A stretch of DNA of 64,000 nucleotides from Datnioides undecimradiatus (GCA_008933995.1 WARS01000012.1:4030001-4094000); one strand, 5' to 3'. Shown: positions 13,536 to 27,050, counted from the first letter of the stretch. The notes: generated by a model not told the origin, from the letters alone. Numbers and translations are program-made.

Positions 13536-13569
13536 CATATAAATATATATATATAGTATATATATATAC
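13536..13569. repeat. (AT)n / (TA)n simple repeat
   Basis: Alternating A/T run interrupted once near its centre, making an almost perfect palindrome within the sdk2 3' UTR. In RNA it could fold into an AU hairpin. Confidence 0.9.
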
Positions 13570-13722
13570 AGTAGATGTACCTAGAAGACAAAATCAAGTC
13601 AATGCAAAATCTGCATTGATTGAGACTAACTAAACAATATGATGGAGCCATACTGTGGAAGTGAAAGGACAAGTGTTTGTTTCGGACTGGATGAAATGGA
13701 TGTAAAAACAAAAAAAGGAAGA

Positions 13723-13728
13723 AATAAA
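13723..13728 (+). terminator. sdk2: AATAAA polyadenylation signal (proximal, sdk2)
   Basis: Canonical AATAAA about 595 bases after the sdk2 stop codon. The sequence after it is only moderately T-rich. It would give the shorter of two plausible 3' UTRs. Confidence 0.45.
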
Positions 13729-14550
13729 AGACAGACGTGGATGTGAAATTCATGCCAAATCGAACAAATTTTAATGTCTTGGCCCAGAGAGTTTTAAGCG
13801 GACAATGGCGAAACAATCATGCTTTTCCATGGAAACAGCTCTCTGGCCTATAGCACACAAATACGAAGAAAAGTCGGACAACATTTGGCCATGGTGGGTC
13901 AGCTGTCCATGACTGTGCTGTGCCTGAAGGATCCTGCAGATATATGAAATGAGTGTATATCTGTTCAAGTGAAAGTGTTTAAATCTTTTTGTGAGTGTGT
14001 AAAAGTGGATCAAAGATGCCTTGATAGAGAAACACTTATTTATAATATCTGGCACCAATTGTTACTGAACTGCTCACGGTGCCCTTGACTGTGGCATCGT
14101 AATGGCGGGCCTCGCTCAATGAGAGCCATCTTTAATCCTGACGGACGTGGGCTGTGAATAAATTTGCATACACAACCCATATTTTTTCACCCTTTGCTGG
14201 CTCGCGAATACTCACATCAGTATCATTCTGCATATGTCTACTGAAAGGCTTTGAAATCCAACCTAAGAGTGTCAAACTGAAGTAGTGTGGGACATTCACA
14301 TGTGGGCACAGGTGCTGTTTTGCTAAAATGGTAACAGTGTGATTTTGATAAGAAACAAAGAGTTTTTTTCCTGCTTTTGGCCCTGCTGGTATAACTCTTC
14401 TCTGTCGCTGAACACTATCACGGGGCAGCGCTGGGCCTGCGCCAAGAGATGATGTCAATGAATTGCCTCACCTCTTTCCCTTTTGTGTAATCAACCACTC
14501 TGTACTATTCAGGTGTGACTGTACTGTCCCAAATGATGACATTGGTAAGA

Positions 14551-14606
14551 GCGTGTGTATGTGTGTGTGTGTGCGTGCGTGCATGCATGTGTATGTGTGC
14601 GTGTGA
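14551..14606. repeat. (GT)n microsatellite, imperfect
   Basis: GT/GC/GTAT alternating purine-pyrimidine tract of about 55 bases. It is Z-DNA-prone and probably length-polymorphic. Confidence 0.9.
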
Positions 14607-14924
14607 TTACACTTCTTGTGCGTAAGCTTTACAGATCATTCACTGTGTGTCTGGTTATAAAGAGATTGTCCTGCAGCAATTGTAAACCTGCCTGGAGTAA
14701 GGCCACAGAGGGCTGGCACCGTCCAGCCACCTGCCAGGCGCACTCATAATGCTATAGTGAAGACTCAGTGGTGTGTTCCTAGTTTCCATAGTTCAAAAAA
14801 AAGGAAAAAAAAAAGTCATCTACTTTTGCTATTTTTTTTTTTCTCTGTGGGGTGATTTCATTGTACGCAGCAAAAGCTTATCATGCAGAATCTGAATGAA
14901 TATATGATCACAGTACATTTCTGA

Positions 14925-14930
14925 AATAAA
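14925..14930 (+). terminator. sdk2: AATAAA polyadenylation signal (distal, sdk2)
   Basis: Canonical AATAAA followed within 20-35 bases by a G/T-rich stretch (tgttagtggttctggtg), the usual downstream element of a vertebrate cleavage site. It lies 1.8 kb after the sdk2 stop and is the better of the two signals. Confidence 0.55.
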
Positions 14931-14950
14931 TTATTTTTGAATGTTAGTGG

Positions 14951-17900
14951 TTCTGGTGCTCAATTGCAAACTGTGCAGGGAAGCTTGAAGGAGGGGGAAA
15001 AACATGACTGCGAGGGTACAAAGAATAGGCACACAAATTATAATGGGGAAATTCAAATCCTATCGTAATCTAGTCCAATGCTTCGTTCAGACATACAACA
15101 GCTCTCAAAATGCACTCTCCCACTTTCCTTTCATTTCAGTGTGACTTCAGCAAAAAAAGAGGCAGTCATCCAGAAATAAAATAGATCCTGGCTCAGCTTT
15201 TGGCCTCTGTGGATACACAGCAGTAGTCACATACATCTAGTGATGCCATTTCCAATGCAAACCTTCTCCTCGCCATGATCACTGCTCTATCACAGTAAAT
15301 GAAACAACAGAAACACAGCGGTTGCACAGCAGTAGTCTTCTATCCAGTAATGAGACAAGGAGAAATAGAAATTACCAGTATGAAACTCCAGAATATCAGA
15401 AGGTACATAAGAACACAATAACAGGGGAGATATAATTAACACTACAGCCTACAGTCTAGTGTCGTGTACAGCAAGATAACTATTAACCTCTTCTGTCGAG
15501 TTCAGTACAAAGTATATATATAAACTGTTTACCTATTTGTCTACAAGAGAGCTATTACATCTTTGTTAATGTGGATTTTATGTGTTTTGTTGTGTTTAGC
15601 ATTATGATCCTTCTATTTACCTCATAAATGAAGAGATGGTAAAGAAATGATTAATGCCGTGGTACACGTCAAGAGTTATAAAGAAACCCCAAAGAAGGTT
15701 AACAGGAACTAGAAATACACCATTACCAACACACTCATGCACACACCTTGAAGTCTTTGGATGAACGATTATTTTAAGTCCATTCGGCTTTAATTCATAT
15801 TTCTAGGCAAATGGTGAACATGTTAAATAGCCTGGGTGTATCATGTCACAAAACGCACCTTAGCTTAATTGTCATGTCATGACATCAAAAGGAGAACATG
15901 CTACAATGTGAGCGGGCATGCCAGCAATACTCTGTGGATAAATACTTTCACTACGCATGGGGGTATCTGTCGATGTCTAATTAGTTGATGAAATTCCAGC
16001 TAACCTTGGTGTTACTTGGAGCAGCAATAAATTGGATCAGGATAGATGCTGTGAAATCCTGTTATCTGGTTACAAATGTCCCCTCCTGACTTTTTCATCT
16101 TCCTCTGCACTCCCCGATAACCACAATTCATCAGCTCATCTGTTCCTTGGTCGACTAAACTGCCTCAGTTGGCCCATTAAACCCATCAGACCGCACGTAA
16201 AGTGATACTTACTGTACATGTATTTAAGGCATAAGCAATTTGTTTGAAATTGAAAAAGTGATTGAGCTAACACACACATCCTTGCATGACAGAAGCACAT
16301 GTACAGTGTCAGATGGTGTTAGGTGCTAATTGGATCACAGTCAACTTGATCCAGGGCTAACCTACTAAACACATAGGCAAGAGAAGAGAGGAGATTAGAT
16401 AGGATAGGAGGGAACAGGGAATTGGAGCGAGTGCATCCAGAACGCTAATCTCTTTTTTGAAAACACATGGGAAATTTCCCTCTGACAAAAGAATAACAGA
16501 CAGGAGGTATTTCACTTGCTGTAATGTTCATTTCCCTTTCTCTCTCTGTTTCCCTCCCTCAGGAAATAAATGACAGAAAAGAGTGAGCTGGTGGTCCCTG
16601 TTAAAAAGGGAGCCCAAGGTACTAAATAGCCCTGATGAGCTTTGAGAACCCACAGTTGGAATATTAAAGGATTCAGACAGAAGGTGTAGTTCAAAGGAGT
16701 TTGAAACCCTGAATTTAATTGCCTCATTTGTGAGTTTCACTGAGGGTGGTGTGGGGATTTGAAGAGGATATACTGGCAGTTGGAGAAAGGATACTAATTT
16801 GAGAGAGGAGATGTTCCCTGAGCGCCTTTCATGAATGCCTTTCTAATCTACTGTTTGGTAGATGCTTAAATTTGTTCCTGACTTAATGTGCATTATGGGA
16901 AAAAGCACAAAAATGACCATAGCCATTTTGGTAAGTCCCTTTGCGCCAGGCAGCCTCACATTCACTCTTCCAGTTTGGAGGCACACTATTTTCCACAGTG
17001 TGTGTGGTTCAAGTAAGGTCTACTTAGGGATCAGAGGCAACTGAATATTGTGACAAAATTGCAGCAATTGTTGGATGAAGTCATATTTGGTCACAATTAT
17101 TTTAATCCCTGCTGGTTCGTCCAGTTGACTACTCGCAAAGAGAGTCCCTCGTGTCCCAATTTCCTACTGCAGCTTTTCCAGGCTGTATGCATTATATAAC
17201 AACACAAAGCCCCACAAGGAAGCAATAATTGAATAAGGGGCCCACTTGAGGGTAATGCACCATCAAAGTTTTGTGTTCCTGCATAACTACATTGAAGTTT
17301 TGAAGGTCCCAAACAGACCCTCCCATAAAACTCTGCACTGCTAATTGGTCCTTTATGCAATAATATAGGACTCCGCGATATAGGTGGGCGTCGGTGGTGT
17401 ACCAAGAGTTCACACCTGAAGACCAGATGACTGTTGTAACTAAACAGGCATAAGCTGATTTCTACATGACCTGATTTGTTTTGTGTGTGTGAAATTAAAG
17501 GTCGTTTTTTATGTAATCTGGAAATTGTCAAAAACTAATTGGAGTAAAGAGCACCAAGTCTATCTCAATTACCTTCATGACTATAACTTAATAATGTTAT
17601 AAATCAATATGTCTGGACCTTTAATTATAGTAATGGGCTACTCTGTAGAACATTTGCCCTAATTCTACAAATCATAAGCAGGAAGAACATTAACTTCAGC
17701 TGAACTGTACAGACCCATTCTGTGCTCAGACCGCACATTCATATGTAGTAATTGGAATGAATATGTCAAGTGCTTCACAGTTACTACATGGACATGCTAT
17801 GCACGTTTGTTTTTGTGTGCTGCTGCATGAATGAGAAAAAGTGATGTTGTTATCATACACTATTTTCTTTTATCCATAATTACCATTTATCTATTATCAA

Positions 17901-18152
17901 ATCATTTTTGTTTACAGATGACACCTAGTACATATACACCATGAGGGCACAGATGTCCACTGTTGTCTATGAATTATTTCAGAGGATGTAATAAATCATC
18001 CAGGCAGATAGGGTGAGAGTAAAGACCTGCTGATTAACTGCTGGTTCAAATGTTTGACAGTTGAGTTAAAAAAATTGATGTATTTTTTCCTCTTTCTCGC
18101 CAACAGTGACACACTCACTGTGTGGTAAACATGAAGCTCAGGTCAAGAGACA
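14951..18152. other. sdk2-cdc42ep4 intergenic region
   Basis: About 3.2 kb without a supportable gene. The longest open frame (17097-17531, minus) has no recognisable domain or splice context. Nothing else is evident until the dispersed repeat at 18153. Confidence 0.7.
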
Positions 18153-18540
18153 GTTAGCTTAGCTTAGCACAAAGGCTGGAAACAGAAAAACAGTAAGAAT
18201 TGACTTAGAGAACCTCTAAAGCTCGCCATTTAACAATTTGTGGTTCATTTGTTTCTAGTCACAGTGTATCTGTGAGAGTGTTATGGTTATACAGGGATAT
18301 ATACTAATTTTTGGTGCATTAACTTATTGGACTCTGATGGTTGCCAATAAGACTCCACCATGTTTGTGCATCAGGATAAAAATATGTGTGGATAATGTGT
18401 TAATAAGCTTTAGAGGTGCTTTTAGCTAGTTAACACAATTTAACATCTTTATGTTAAGCTAAGCTAACCATTTCTTGGCTGTATGGCTTCAATCATGAAA
18501 GTGGTGCCAGTTTTTAAGATCTAACTCAGCAATATGGTGA
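18153..18540. mobile_element. teleost-type non-autonomous dispersed repeat (GTTAGCTTAGC family)
   Basis: The left segment GTTAGCTTAGCTTA (18153-18166) is the exact reverse complement of 18455-18468. Between them lies the motif acctctaaagctcgcc followed by ttaaca, and after the right copy comes ggct...cttcaatcatgaaagtggt...gatctaactc. I recognise this layout from memory as a very common repeat of percomorph fish genomes. No transposase is encoded, so it is non-autonomous. Its exact class and true ends were not determined. It sits less than 200 bp before the GC-rich start region of cdc42ep4. Confidence 0.7.
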
Positions 18541-18689
18541 AGAGAACGCAGAACTGTTCCTCCCAGTTCCCTACGTGTCCTACCGCTGAGTGTTTGTCAG
18601 GGACCCTTTTGAAGATCCTATTTCATTGCCATTAGCCCTGGACTGTTAGCTTGGGAGCCCCACCAAGTTGAAGTTCTGCCTTTTGTTAC

Positions 18690-18860
18690 GTTGTTGTGGA
18701 TAAATGGGGCTCTGTCCCTTTAAACCGCAGCAGGAGGTGGTGCTCTCGCGCACCCGAGGGGAGGGGGAGGATTGGAGAGGAGGGCCGCTTTGTGCGCCAC
18801 ACAGATGCAAAGTAAACGGACATTGGAGCGCCAACGAGGGCACTGGTCTGTCGCAACTCT
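18690..18860 (+). promoter_or_regulatory. cdc42ep4: cdc42ep4 promoter region, GC-rich and TATA-less
   Basis: This is one of the most GC-rich stretches in the window, with several CpG and GGGAGGGGGAGG (Sp1-like) runs. It contains CCCTTTAAA near 18716 and inverted CCAAT boxes (ATTGG) near 18773 and 18822. No TATA box is placed at a typical distance. It immediately precedes an exon-like stretch with a good donor at 19002/19003. The transcription start is inferred; only the composition and motifs are seen. Confidence 0.5.
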
Positions 18861-19002
18861 CCTGCTTCTCTTACCGAGGAAACTAAACTGATTTTGTTGT
18901 GATACTAAGGCTTCTTTACTAGTTTTGCTGTTTTTCCGTGTTTGCGGAAAGTTCAGTGGAATATAACCTGAAACTTCCCCATCGCTTTGGCTGTTAAGAA
19001 AG
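18790..19002 (+). other. cdc42ep4: cdc42ep4 non-coding exon 1 (5' UTR), start approximate
   Basis: The sequence after the GC-rich promoter ends in a consensus donor, GAAAG|gtaaca, at 19002/19003. The best partner acceptor is ttcttcttcatag at 34145, which opens the exon with the cdc42ep4 start codon. Mammalian CDC42EP4 also has a non-coding first exon and the whole CDS in a later exon. The 5' end is a guess. Confidence 0.5.
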
Positions 19003-20280
19003 GTAACACTTTTTCTTTACTGAGTTGAGGGACCTAAATATATTTTGTTATTAGTTCTGCTAGTTACTACTTTTAGTAAAACTTAGGCTATGGCCAGTGT
19101 GTCTGTAGTTCACTCCTCTGTGGGGTCAAAGGAACAGACGTAGGTTGAACTAACGCCAACGGTGTGCAATCTGCATCTCATTTGAATGTCAGATCTGCTT
19201 GGGGACAATCAGCGCCTGGCAGTCTCATCGAGCTCGTGGGTGTCCCCTTATGGAGCGACACAGACCTAGTGTCTGTTGTGTCCTTTGTCAGACCGCTCAA
19301 GATTAGAAAGTTACGACGGGGCAAAACATTGCTAAACTCACCCAGTGTATTTTTAAGATTTTATATTGTTTTTTCCTTATCCTGTTCTACGTGATTTACT
19401 TTATTTGCATACACATCTTCTTAATCCTAATCTGAGAAAGCTTTGTTTTTTTAAATCTTAGTCTGGGTAATGTTCATGAAACCGAGCAGAACTCCTCAAA
19501 CTTTTTTATGTCAGTGGATGCCCAAATATGTGTTGTATTTTGACCCACTTAGAGCAATATTTGGAACAAAACTGTCCGTTTTGCAAGAAGTCTTAAGTCT
19601 AAATGATAATAAAATGACACAATTGTATGTATTAGAGGACAAAACTACAATAAGATGGTGAAAGAAGTCATTTACTGGGTAAGTCTGACATCGGTGTCCC
19701 AAATAACTATTTTCAGCCCCTGGATAGGATATGGTTTAATCAGAGCAGGCAGATGGACTTAAAAGCATCAGTTCTCTTCAGTGAGAGTTACGTAACTTTA
19801 ATACTCTGTGATGGGAACGCAAAACACAGTAAAATCTCTGGAAATCCACCAAGAGCTCAGGGAACTGTGCAGCTACTTTCATGTCATCCCTCAACCCCCA
19901 AATTTGTCCACGCTTCCCGTGTCATTAGCAGTTGTTCCTGTTTGTGTTTACAGACCTGGCACTTGCCTCTCATGGTCATCACACCTGATGAACTGGGTAA
20001 TTTGCTCAAGGATTGCCACCGGTGCTGTGTACCTGCCCGGCCTCATTCATCATGCTCTGATTGGAGGTCGTATAGCATGTGCTTGACTTTAACTGCACTG
20101 ACCATAAAGTCTGCAGGCCCGTTTTATAACTTCGGTTTCATTATTCCTTGCTCATTGGCAGCAATCAACCCTTCGTTCTCGTTAAAACCACCCCTCTGGA
20201 CAAAAGTAGGAGGATATATTGACTAATGTGTTTGGCTTTGTTGATGTCTTTGTGTGACTGTTGCCCTCTGATCCCTCCTA

Positions 20281-20298
20281 CACACACACACACACACA
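20281..20298. repeat. (CA)n microsatellite
   Basis: Uninterrupted CA dinucleotide run within the inferred cdc42ep4 intron. Confidence 0.95.
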
Positions 20299-23200
20299 AC
20301 CACACCCTAACAACAGCCTTAAGGTCAGTTAGTAGTTATTTTGCTTGATAAATCATTTACCTAACTCTGTGTCAGTTACTCTGTGCCGAAGAGAACTGAG
20401 GCAGTTGGGTGCACCTTGATGTTGACTGGCAAGACGTAGGCCAATGTCAGACTCCTGATCAGTCTCACATCAGCGGTGCCACTTTTCTGAGTGTCCTCTT
20501 GCTTTTTCTGTGTCTTTTGCAGTGACAAGAGTGGTGCATTATCACATTCACTTCAGGCCTTTTCAGCTCCTTATTGTACAACTTCTCCAGAGCTGCCAGG
20601 CACATATCTCTCCATCAAGATCCATTGTGTGCACTGCAGAGTCTGAGAGGAGGGGAGCATGTGTGTGTGTCATCTCTGACTGTGCTTTTTTTTTTTTTGC
20701 AATGGAGGCTATTTCAGATAGCTCTGGAGGATACTGCTGCTGCGTAGTGAGGAAGCTGGCTACCTGCCCGACTCTGACTGCGCTGAGGTCATAACAGTTT
20801 TATACTGGAAGGCGGGCATGCAGTAGTGGGGGTTGGGGGAGGAGGTTTGACTCATTTGCACTCTGTTTCTCATGAAAACACTAACTTCAGGTAGTTTCAC
20901 ATGCAGTTAGTTAAAGTGGGGGGGCAACTAATTTCCTTGTGAATCAACATAGTCAATATTTTATTGGAGTGGGTCTGGATTTCATATTATGTTAAGGTTT
21001 ATTGTGTAGAGTATAAACTTTTTTGCTCTCGTTTACAAGAGACTAGAAACACAAATAAGTTAACTGAAGTCAGATGTGGTAAGTTAGACGTATATTGCAT
21101 TTTTTTGTTGCTTCCCATGCCTTAGGAAATGCCAATGTTAATTGTTAGCGGCCTCAGTAATCCACACACTTTTATCCTGTACTCTACAGGAGACCCACAG
21201 GGAATGATGGGAGAAATGTTCAACCAAAAAGCCTTTTTAATATGTGGTTAACATTGACATTTGGGTTTACATTGGACACAAACAGTGACCTTATAGGTGA
21301 TGGTTCCATGTTCATTAAATCCATCCATCCCAACCACTTCTCTGCATGGCTTTTGTCATTCTACATCTTGTAGATGTTGATTTGATTTTGAAGGTCATTG
21401 AAAACCCTGCACAAAAAGTATATCTAGAGGGGGGAAACAATGAAAAACTCTGCCTGGAGTAAAAGGTAATTTTCTTGAGTTGTCTTCATAAATAGATGAA
21501 CTTTGAGTCAAATTCAGCATGGCAGCTGTAATATGTTGGAAAATATCACTATTATTACATTATTGGAACAGATTCGAGGCTGTGCTCCAGAGCTCTGAAG
21601 CTGTTGAAGCCTTCCAGTTTCTGTGAACTATTAATTACTTCAAAAGTGACGGATGTGTAATTTTTTTCAGCTGTTGACACTAGGAAGCATTGAGGCTTAC
21701 GTTGAGCTCCCAGAGGAGAGCTGTATTGTCTCAGACAATTACAGGATTCCCCGCCGCCTGCAAAGACAGCAACAAGGCCTTTGAACTTTGAAGAGAAATT
21801 GTGCTTAGGATGCTCTAGTAATATCTGAACAGACTTTATATGGAAGCAAAATCCTACATTACGTCAACGTCTCTTGGCTTTTCACAGTGTATAGTTAACT
21901 TTGAACTTGGAAGAAGAGAAACAAATTAACCACAAGCCCATCACTGAGTATAGTATGTAAACAGAGGTTTGCCTGTAGAAATGCCACCATTTAGTCCAGT
22001 GGCACCCACCCTATGTGGCTTGCTGTCCCTTTAAAATAAGTGACAAACTTAAAAAATGAACAAAATTTGATGTAGAAAAGAGATGTTTTTGCTGTTCTCC
22101 TATCCTGTTAATCATCTTGTGATCCTTGGCAGGGAACCGCTGATTCAGTCAACCAGAGCCCTAAGCGCATTGTTGTTGTTGAAAGTTTACGTTATAGTTT
22201 ATTTTTGTAAGAGAAGTTCTACATCAAATTATCTTCTTTTGGAACCAATTTTAGTGTTGACTTGCTAAAAAGGTCAAAACGGTGTCACCTGTTTTGAGCA
22301 GAACCCAAAAAATCCATGAACATTTAAAATTGGACATGATGCTGTAAGCCCGTCACTCATAGAGAAACCCTAGCTGATTCTGGCACAGTAACACCACAGG
22401 CCTTTTACCATCCCAGTTAAAAACAATATGTCACTGTGCTCAGGAAAAGAGCCGCTTTCTCTTTTTATTTTGTGCTACAACCCAAATGCACCTGTCACTC
22501 AGATCAGTGCCTATTTCGGTTACTGTTGTTGTGGAAAATAACCAGTTCAACCGGAATTATTTTCATATCACTCCCTTCTTGAAAACACCAACAACAGTTT
22601 GACTTGCTAACGTGTTTCATAACATATCATGTACTACTATCCAAGATTTACTGTATATTTATAGCAGATCATTGTCACTCTTGCAGCAGCTGTCCTTGAC
22701 TGCATTGTTTAAAGCTGTTAAACCAGTTTGGATGATTATTATGCTTGGGGTAAAGGCAGTTCCCTTGAAGCTGAACGTGGCCAGGTTGGTGGGTTGTTCT
22801 TACGTTGTGAAAGTTTCAGAACATCCTCTGTGGTTTCTCTTTTATGAAAAGACATACAGAACATCATCCATCATCACCTGTCACACCTGTCCAACACACA
22901 TCGTCCTTTTATTGCTGTTACATACACGCACAAACATATTTTAGAACGTGTCATACCTTTAACTTGCTGATGAGGTCCATCAGTTGCACCGAGTTAGAGC
23001 AGAAGTCTTTTGCATCCAGGTGTTATTCTCATGGTTTTGTCCATATTGTCACTTCCATTGTAGAGATTTAGGAATATCAGACCCTGGGAAGAACTTTGAA
23101 TGGCTCACATTGCAAGGCCCCCCACAAGGGACTTTCACTGGACACTTTCCACTTACTTTCTGGCAAACTCACAGACAGGTCTCTCAGATGATATGTCTTA

Positions 23201-26200
23201 AAATAGTGCTCCAGCGATTTTGTATTGTTCCTTCATGAAATAAAGATTTGAGAGAGACACATTTTATAAAATAATAGTTAAACTACAGCAGAGACCAAGA
23301 TATCCTGGCTTGTTGTCTCCAAGCCCAAGCTAGAGGGTTAAGACCCTGGAAAACTCACTTTAGAGCCACAGAAGAAACAATAGCCTTGTTTTCATCTAGA
23401 TGAACTGAAATGAATGCATAAATTAAATGTACATTTTTGGAAGGCTTTAGGAAGTAGTTCTTATTCAAGGTGTTCATGATGGAAACAAAGGGTGGTCAAT
23501 ATGCTGAAGATTTTCCATCTTGGCATGCTTTATATGTTGTTTTGGTATATTCTAATAAGACATGGTTTCCAAACCACACTTTACTTCATCACATTTGAGT
23601 CTTTTCTTCTAGTATTTCTTCCATACAAACAAAAACAGCCGGCACATAGGAGACAACCCATGAGTTAATCTTAAAACAGTAAATGTATATTTTCTAAATA
23701 TGAAAGCTTTAAGGTTTTAAACATGAGGTTTACTGTCATTCTCTTCTTCTGTGGCCATTGGCAAACTAGCTTAGAGGGGCATTACTGCCACTAACTGATC
23801 TTCTCAGGTCACTTGACAATGTGGTAAGCAGTCCTGCTGCCCAAATCCAGATTTGCTATTTGTGACTTATAGTTATAAAAGCTGAAAACGGATACCCCTT
23901 CATAGGACAAAATAGTGCCTTTATTAAAAGAAATAAGAAAATTTTCTCTCTAGCACCATAAATTGTCATTTTCCAACATGAGTGTATTAATTAGAGGATC
24001 ATTTGTTGCACCCGCAGTTTGAAGCTGATAATAGCCCAGCAGCAGTTGCATTTACAACTGGTTTGTCAGCTGAAATGTGAAAATAAAATAGTGTGATAAG
24101 AAACTCAGTGCACCCGCCTTCCATTGTAGCCAATTTCTATTAAAATCCTACATCCAAGTGCACTCACTGATCCATCAGATCTGACATCTGTAGCAGCACT
24201 AATGTTTGCTTCTATTCCAGTTGAACATTAACCACATATGGATGCATTAAGTTCCCCTCCTCCACTTTTCATTACTGACACAATATTGCTTTTAACAGTG
24301 GGGCCATGGTTGTGCAATATATGTTGACTCGACTGAGGCTGGGTCATATGTTGAAAACACTGGTTGTGTGCAGCTGGCCGTTCTGGTCTAGGCTTTGGCC
24401 TTTTTACAGTCCAACGAATCCTCATTGTTTTCCGGCTCTGCATGGACACAGAAACAGGTGGTTTCTCAATCAAGCGTGTATACCAAAAAGACAAAAGAGG
24501 GCTGTTGGTGTAAATGTGGTCACCCCTCTGACCAATAGATGACACATTCATGATGGGAACTTAGTTCAGGAGAAGTGAACAGTCACGTGAACTATTGTGG
24601 GCTCTTATGATAGTTGTCTGGTGATCCTGTGAGAATCACTGGTTTCCTTTATGAATAAAGACTGACACGTCTTCCTGCCAGAGCCTCTGAGGGACATTTC
24701 CAAGTCAGCAATCCTGTGCTGTGAATGGACTTGGGTGAGAAGTTACAGTACCTTGATAGATAAGTATCTCAGGCCTTTGTCTCTTTGTATGAAATGTATG
24801 TGAATCACCGTAAATAGTGGGTGTTGTTCATTTGGGCCATCTCTAAGCTGCATCTTGTGTGTGTTTATGAGTGTGTATTTGTGCCTTTATCTGTTTTCTT
24901 TTATAGGTACATGCATGTGCTTTGGGTGTGGCAAAGGGTTTGGTTCCCCTCTTCCTCTGTACTCCTTTGTTTTTTGTTCTTTTTCCTCCATTTTTACTTT
25001 GTGTGAGATTGCTGGTTCCTCAGTTACGGAGAGATTTCGTCTGCTATTTGGGAAACAACAGGGTGTGTGCGCGTGTGTGCGTGTTTGTTTTTGAGCCGTA
25101 TGTGTGTGACTCAGCTAACAGAGGCCACCTCTCCCTGATGACCCTTTACTTTAAACTGATTGTTCACACAGCCAGTTTTGCACACACCGAGTTGATACTC
25201 ATGTAAACACAGCCGCAACAGGCCGCCTGTCTGCACTTTCCTAATGAAAACTTCATGCTTGCAGACACAAGTTTCCAGGAAATTAAAGTTGTTGCTTCAT
25301 TACCAAATCAAAGTACAAAACCAAATCAAAGAAGGATGGGTTGTGGTAACATGACAGTGATGATACTTCAAAGGCTTTCCTGACATAATCAGGTGTTGAT
25401 TCCGGAAAGCTCTCAGGCTTTGGTACTTTTATCATCGGGCCAACAGATCTACAGGTCACAAGAGCCATCTGTTATAAGACGTTGTGGCTTTTATGTTGTC
25501 TGATGTAATTTGCCTTTGGTATTTTGTTTTGTAAGGGTACAATTAATGTTTCAACAACTTTTTCCAAATAGTATCACACTCAAAAAAATGATGTAAAATA
25601 CTGAACTTAACACTTTCAAATTGCTTGCCTGTCCCAGAGTCCAACATTTACATAGAATCAGTGATTGATAATTAACCAAGAAGTAGCAGCAACTCAATCA
25701 GTTTGAGAAACTGTTGTTCATCAGAAGTTATTGAATAACTAGTTGAATCATTAGCCTTAAAACTAATTTGACTTCAAAGATACGCACGTAGCTGCTGTGC
25801 ACTTACATATCCCCATATTAGATTGTAGTATACACCCTGATCAACTCTTTTCAGACACACAGCACTAACCAAATTGAGGTGGACATAGGTAAATCAAACA
25901 AGGGTGCAATTATGTTAACTGTGTGCTTTACGAGCTCAGGACCTTTAGTCTTTGTCTCTGACTTGGTTCCAGGATTGTTTTGCTTTTCAGACCGTTGTGA
26001 ATTGCTATTTTCAGGCTAAAGCGGCCATGTTTGCTGCCGTTATGTGTCATTAAAGTTAACACCATGGGGGTTTTATTAACTCATCTTGTCAGTTAGGGCT
26101 GTATGCCTGAGGCCTTTATAGCCTGTTTGTGTGTATTTGACTTCAGTGGGGAGGCAGCTGACAAAAAAAAGGGCCAGGGGCCGTTGAGAAGTTGACACAG

Positions 26201-27022
26201 TGCAGCAAACGGTCACTTATCTTCCAGGCACAGTGAGAAGCCTCCTTCTGATTTCACCAAAGTTTATGCGTATGTGAGTGAGCGCATGTCCTGTTTTGTA
26301 GAGTCTGGAGATTGTCACCCTTGGACTGGCTTATCTTTTTGATGATTTGGCATATTTGGTTTTCCCTCTAGGTCTTGTTCTGAGCAACTTGTTAGTGCTT
26401 TCTGACCCCATTTCTTCATGGAAAAAGTAGACATTATGGGCAGTAAACTATTTGAACTTTTTAGCTACACTGCATCCAATTATGACACTGGCATCCCCGC
26501 TGCAACAGAGCATTTTGTATTCCCTCTCTGTCTCTCTGTCTGACAATCCTCGGGAGAAATTTGGCTTTGTATCGTCGTCCAGCAACTCATTGGACGGTTA
26601 ATTCAACCACTTGGCTCAGATCCTGCCCTCTGGTACCAGACGTGAATGCAGTCTGTTTGTCAGAGACTGATGGGGCGGATTTCAGTGATTAATTAGACAT
26701 GTACTCTCATGTGCACGCACTTACACACACAGTACAGGACAATCTCTCCACTGTGGGCGTAATGAGGGTTTTTTTTTGGTACATTTCATGCAGGACACGG
26801 TGAAAGAACGTCTGTCGCTGTGCTGGCATGACTGAGTGAATCCAATGTGGTGACACCCTCCGCCGCCCCTTTCAGGGTGTGTTTCTCTTCAGTGCCTCCA
26901 TCTGTGCCATTCTTTTCTGCGAAAGTCCCTGCGGCCTTGCTGCTTCACATGGTAAACATGTGCCCCTTCACATTTTCACCCAGGATATTATTAATACATC
27001 GAGATGAGGAACACTTGACCCC

Positions 27023-27050
27023 AAACCAAAATCTCAGGAGATTTTGGTTT
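27023..27050. repeat. 13-bp inverted repeat with 2-base spacer
   Basis: Arms 27023-27035 and 27038-27050 (left arm AAACCAAAATCTC) are perfect reverse complements separated by only AG. This is a near-palindrome of 28 bases, followed by a T-rich run. It lies in the cdc42ep4 intron; function unknown. Confidence 0.9.

Larger units (their letters stand above)
13129..14950 (+). other. sdk2: sdk2 3' UTR (extent inferred)
   Basis: AT-rich sequence after the sdk2 stop, including a long alternating AT tract (13536-13569) and a GT microsatellite (14551-14606). Open frames on the opposite strand are low-complexity and unrecognised. The 3' end is placed just after the second canonical AATAAA, which is followed by a G/T-rich stretch; an earlier signal at 13723 could give a shorter mRNA. 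Confidence 0.55.

Noticed and set aside
13409-13816. 135-codon minus-strand open frame in the sdk2 3' UTR
   Set aside because: It reads through an AT repeat to give Tyr/Ile runs, has no domain, and lies antisense in a 3' UTR.
19753-20226. 157-codon open frame just after the inferred cdc42ep4 exon 1
   Set aside because: The composition is not protein-like for any family I know, and a second overlapping frame is open too. There is no splice or initiation support beyond an ATG.
23195-23230. Fragment resembling a dispersed fish repeat (agtgctccagcgattttgta)
   Set aside because: Too short to assign a family or boundaries from sequence reading alone.
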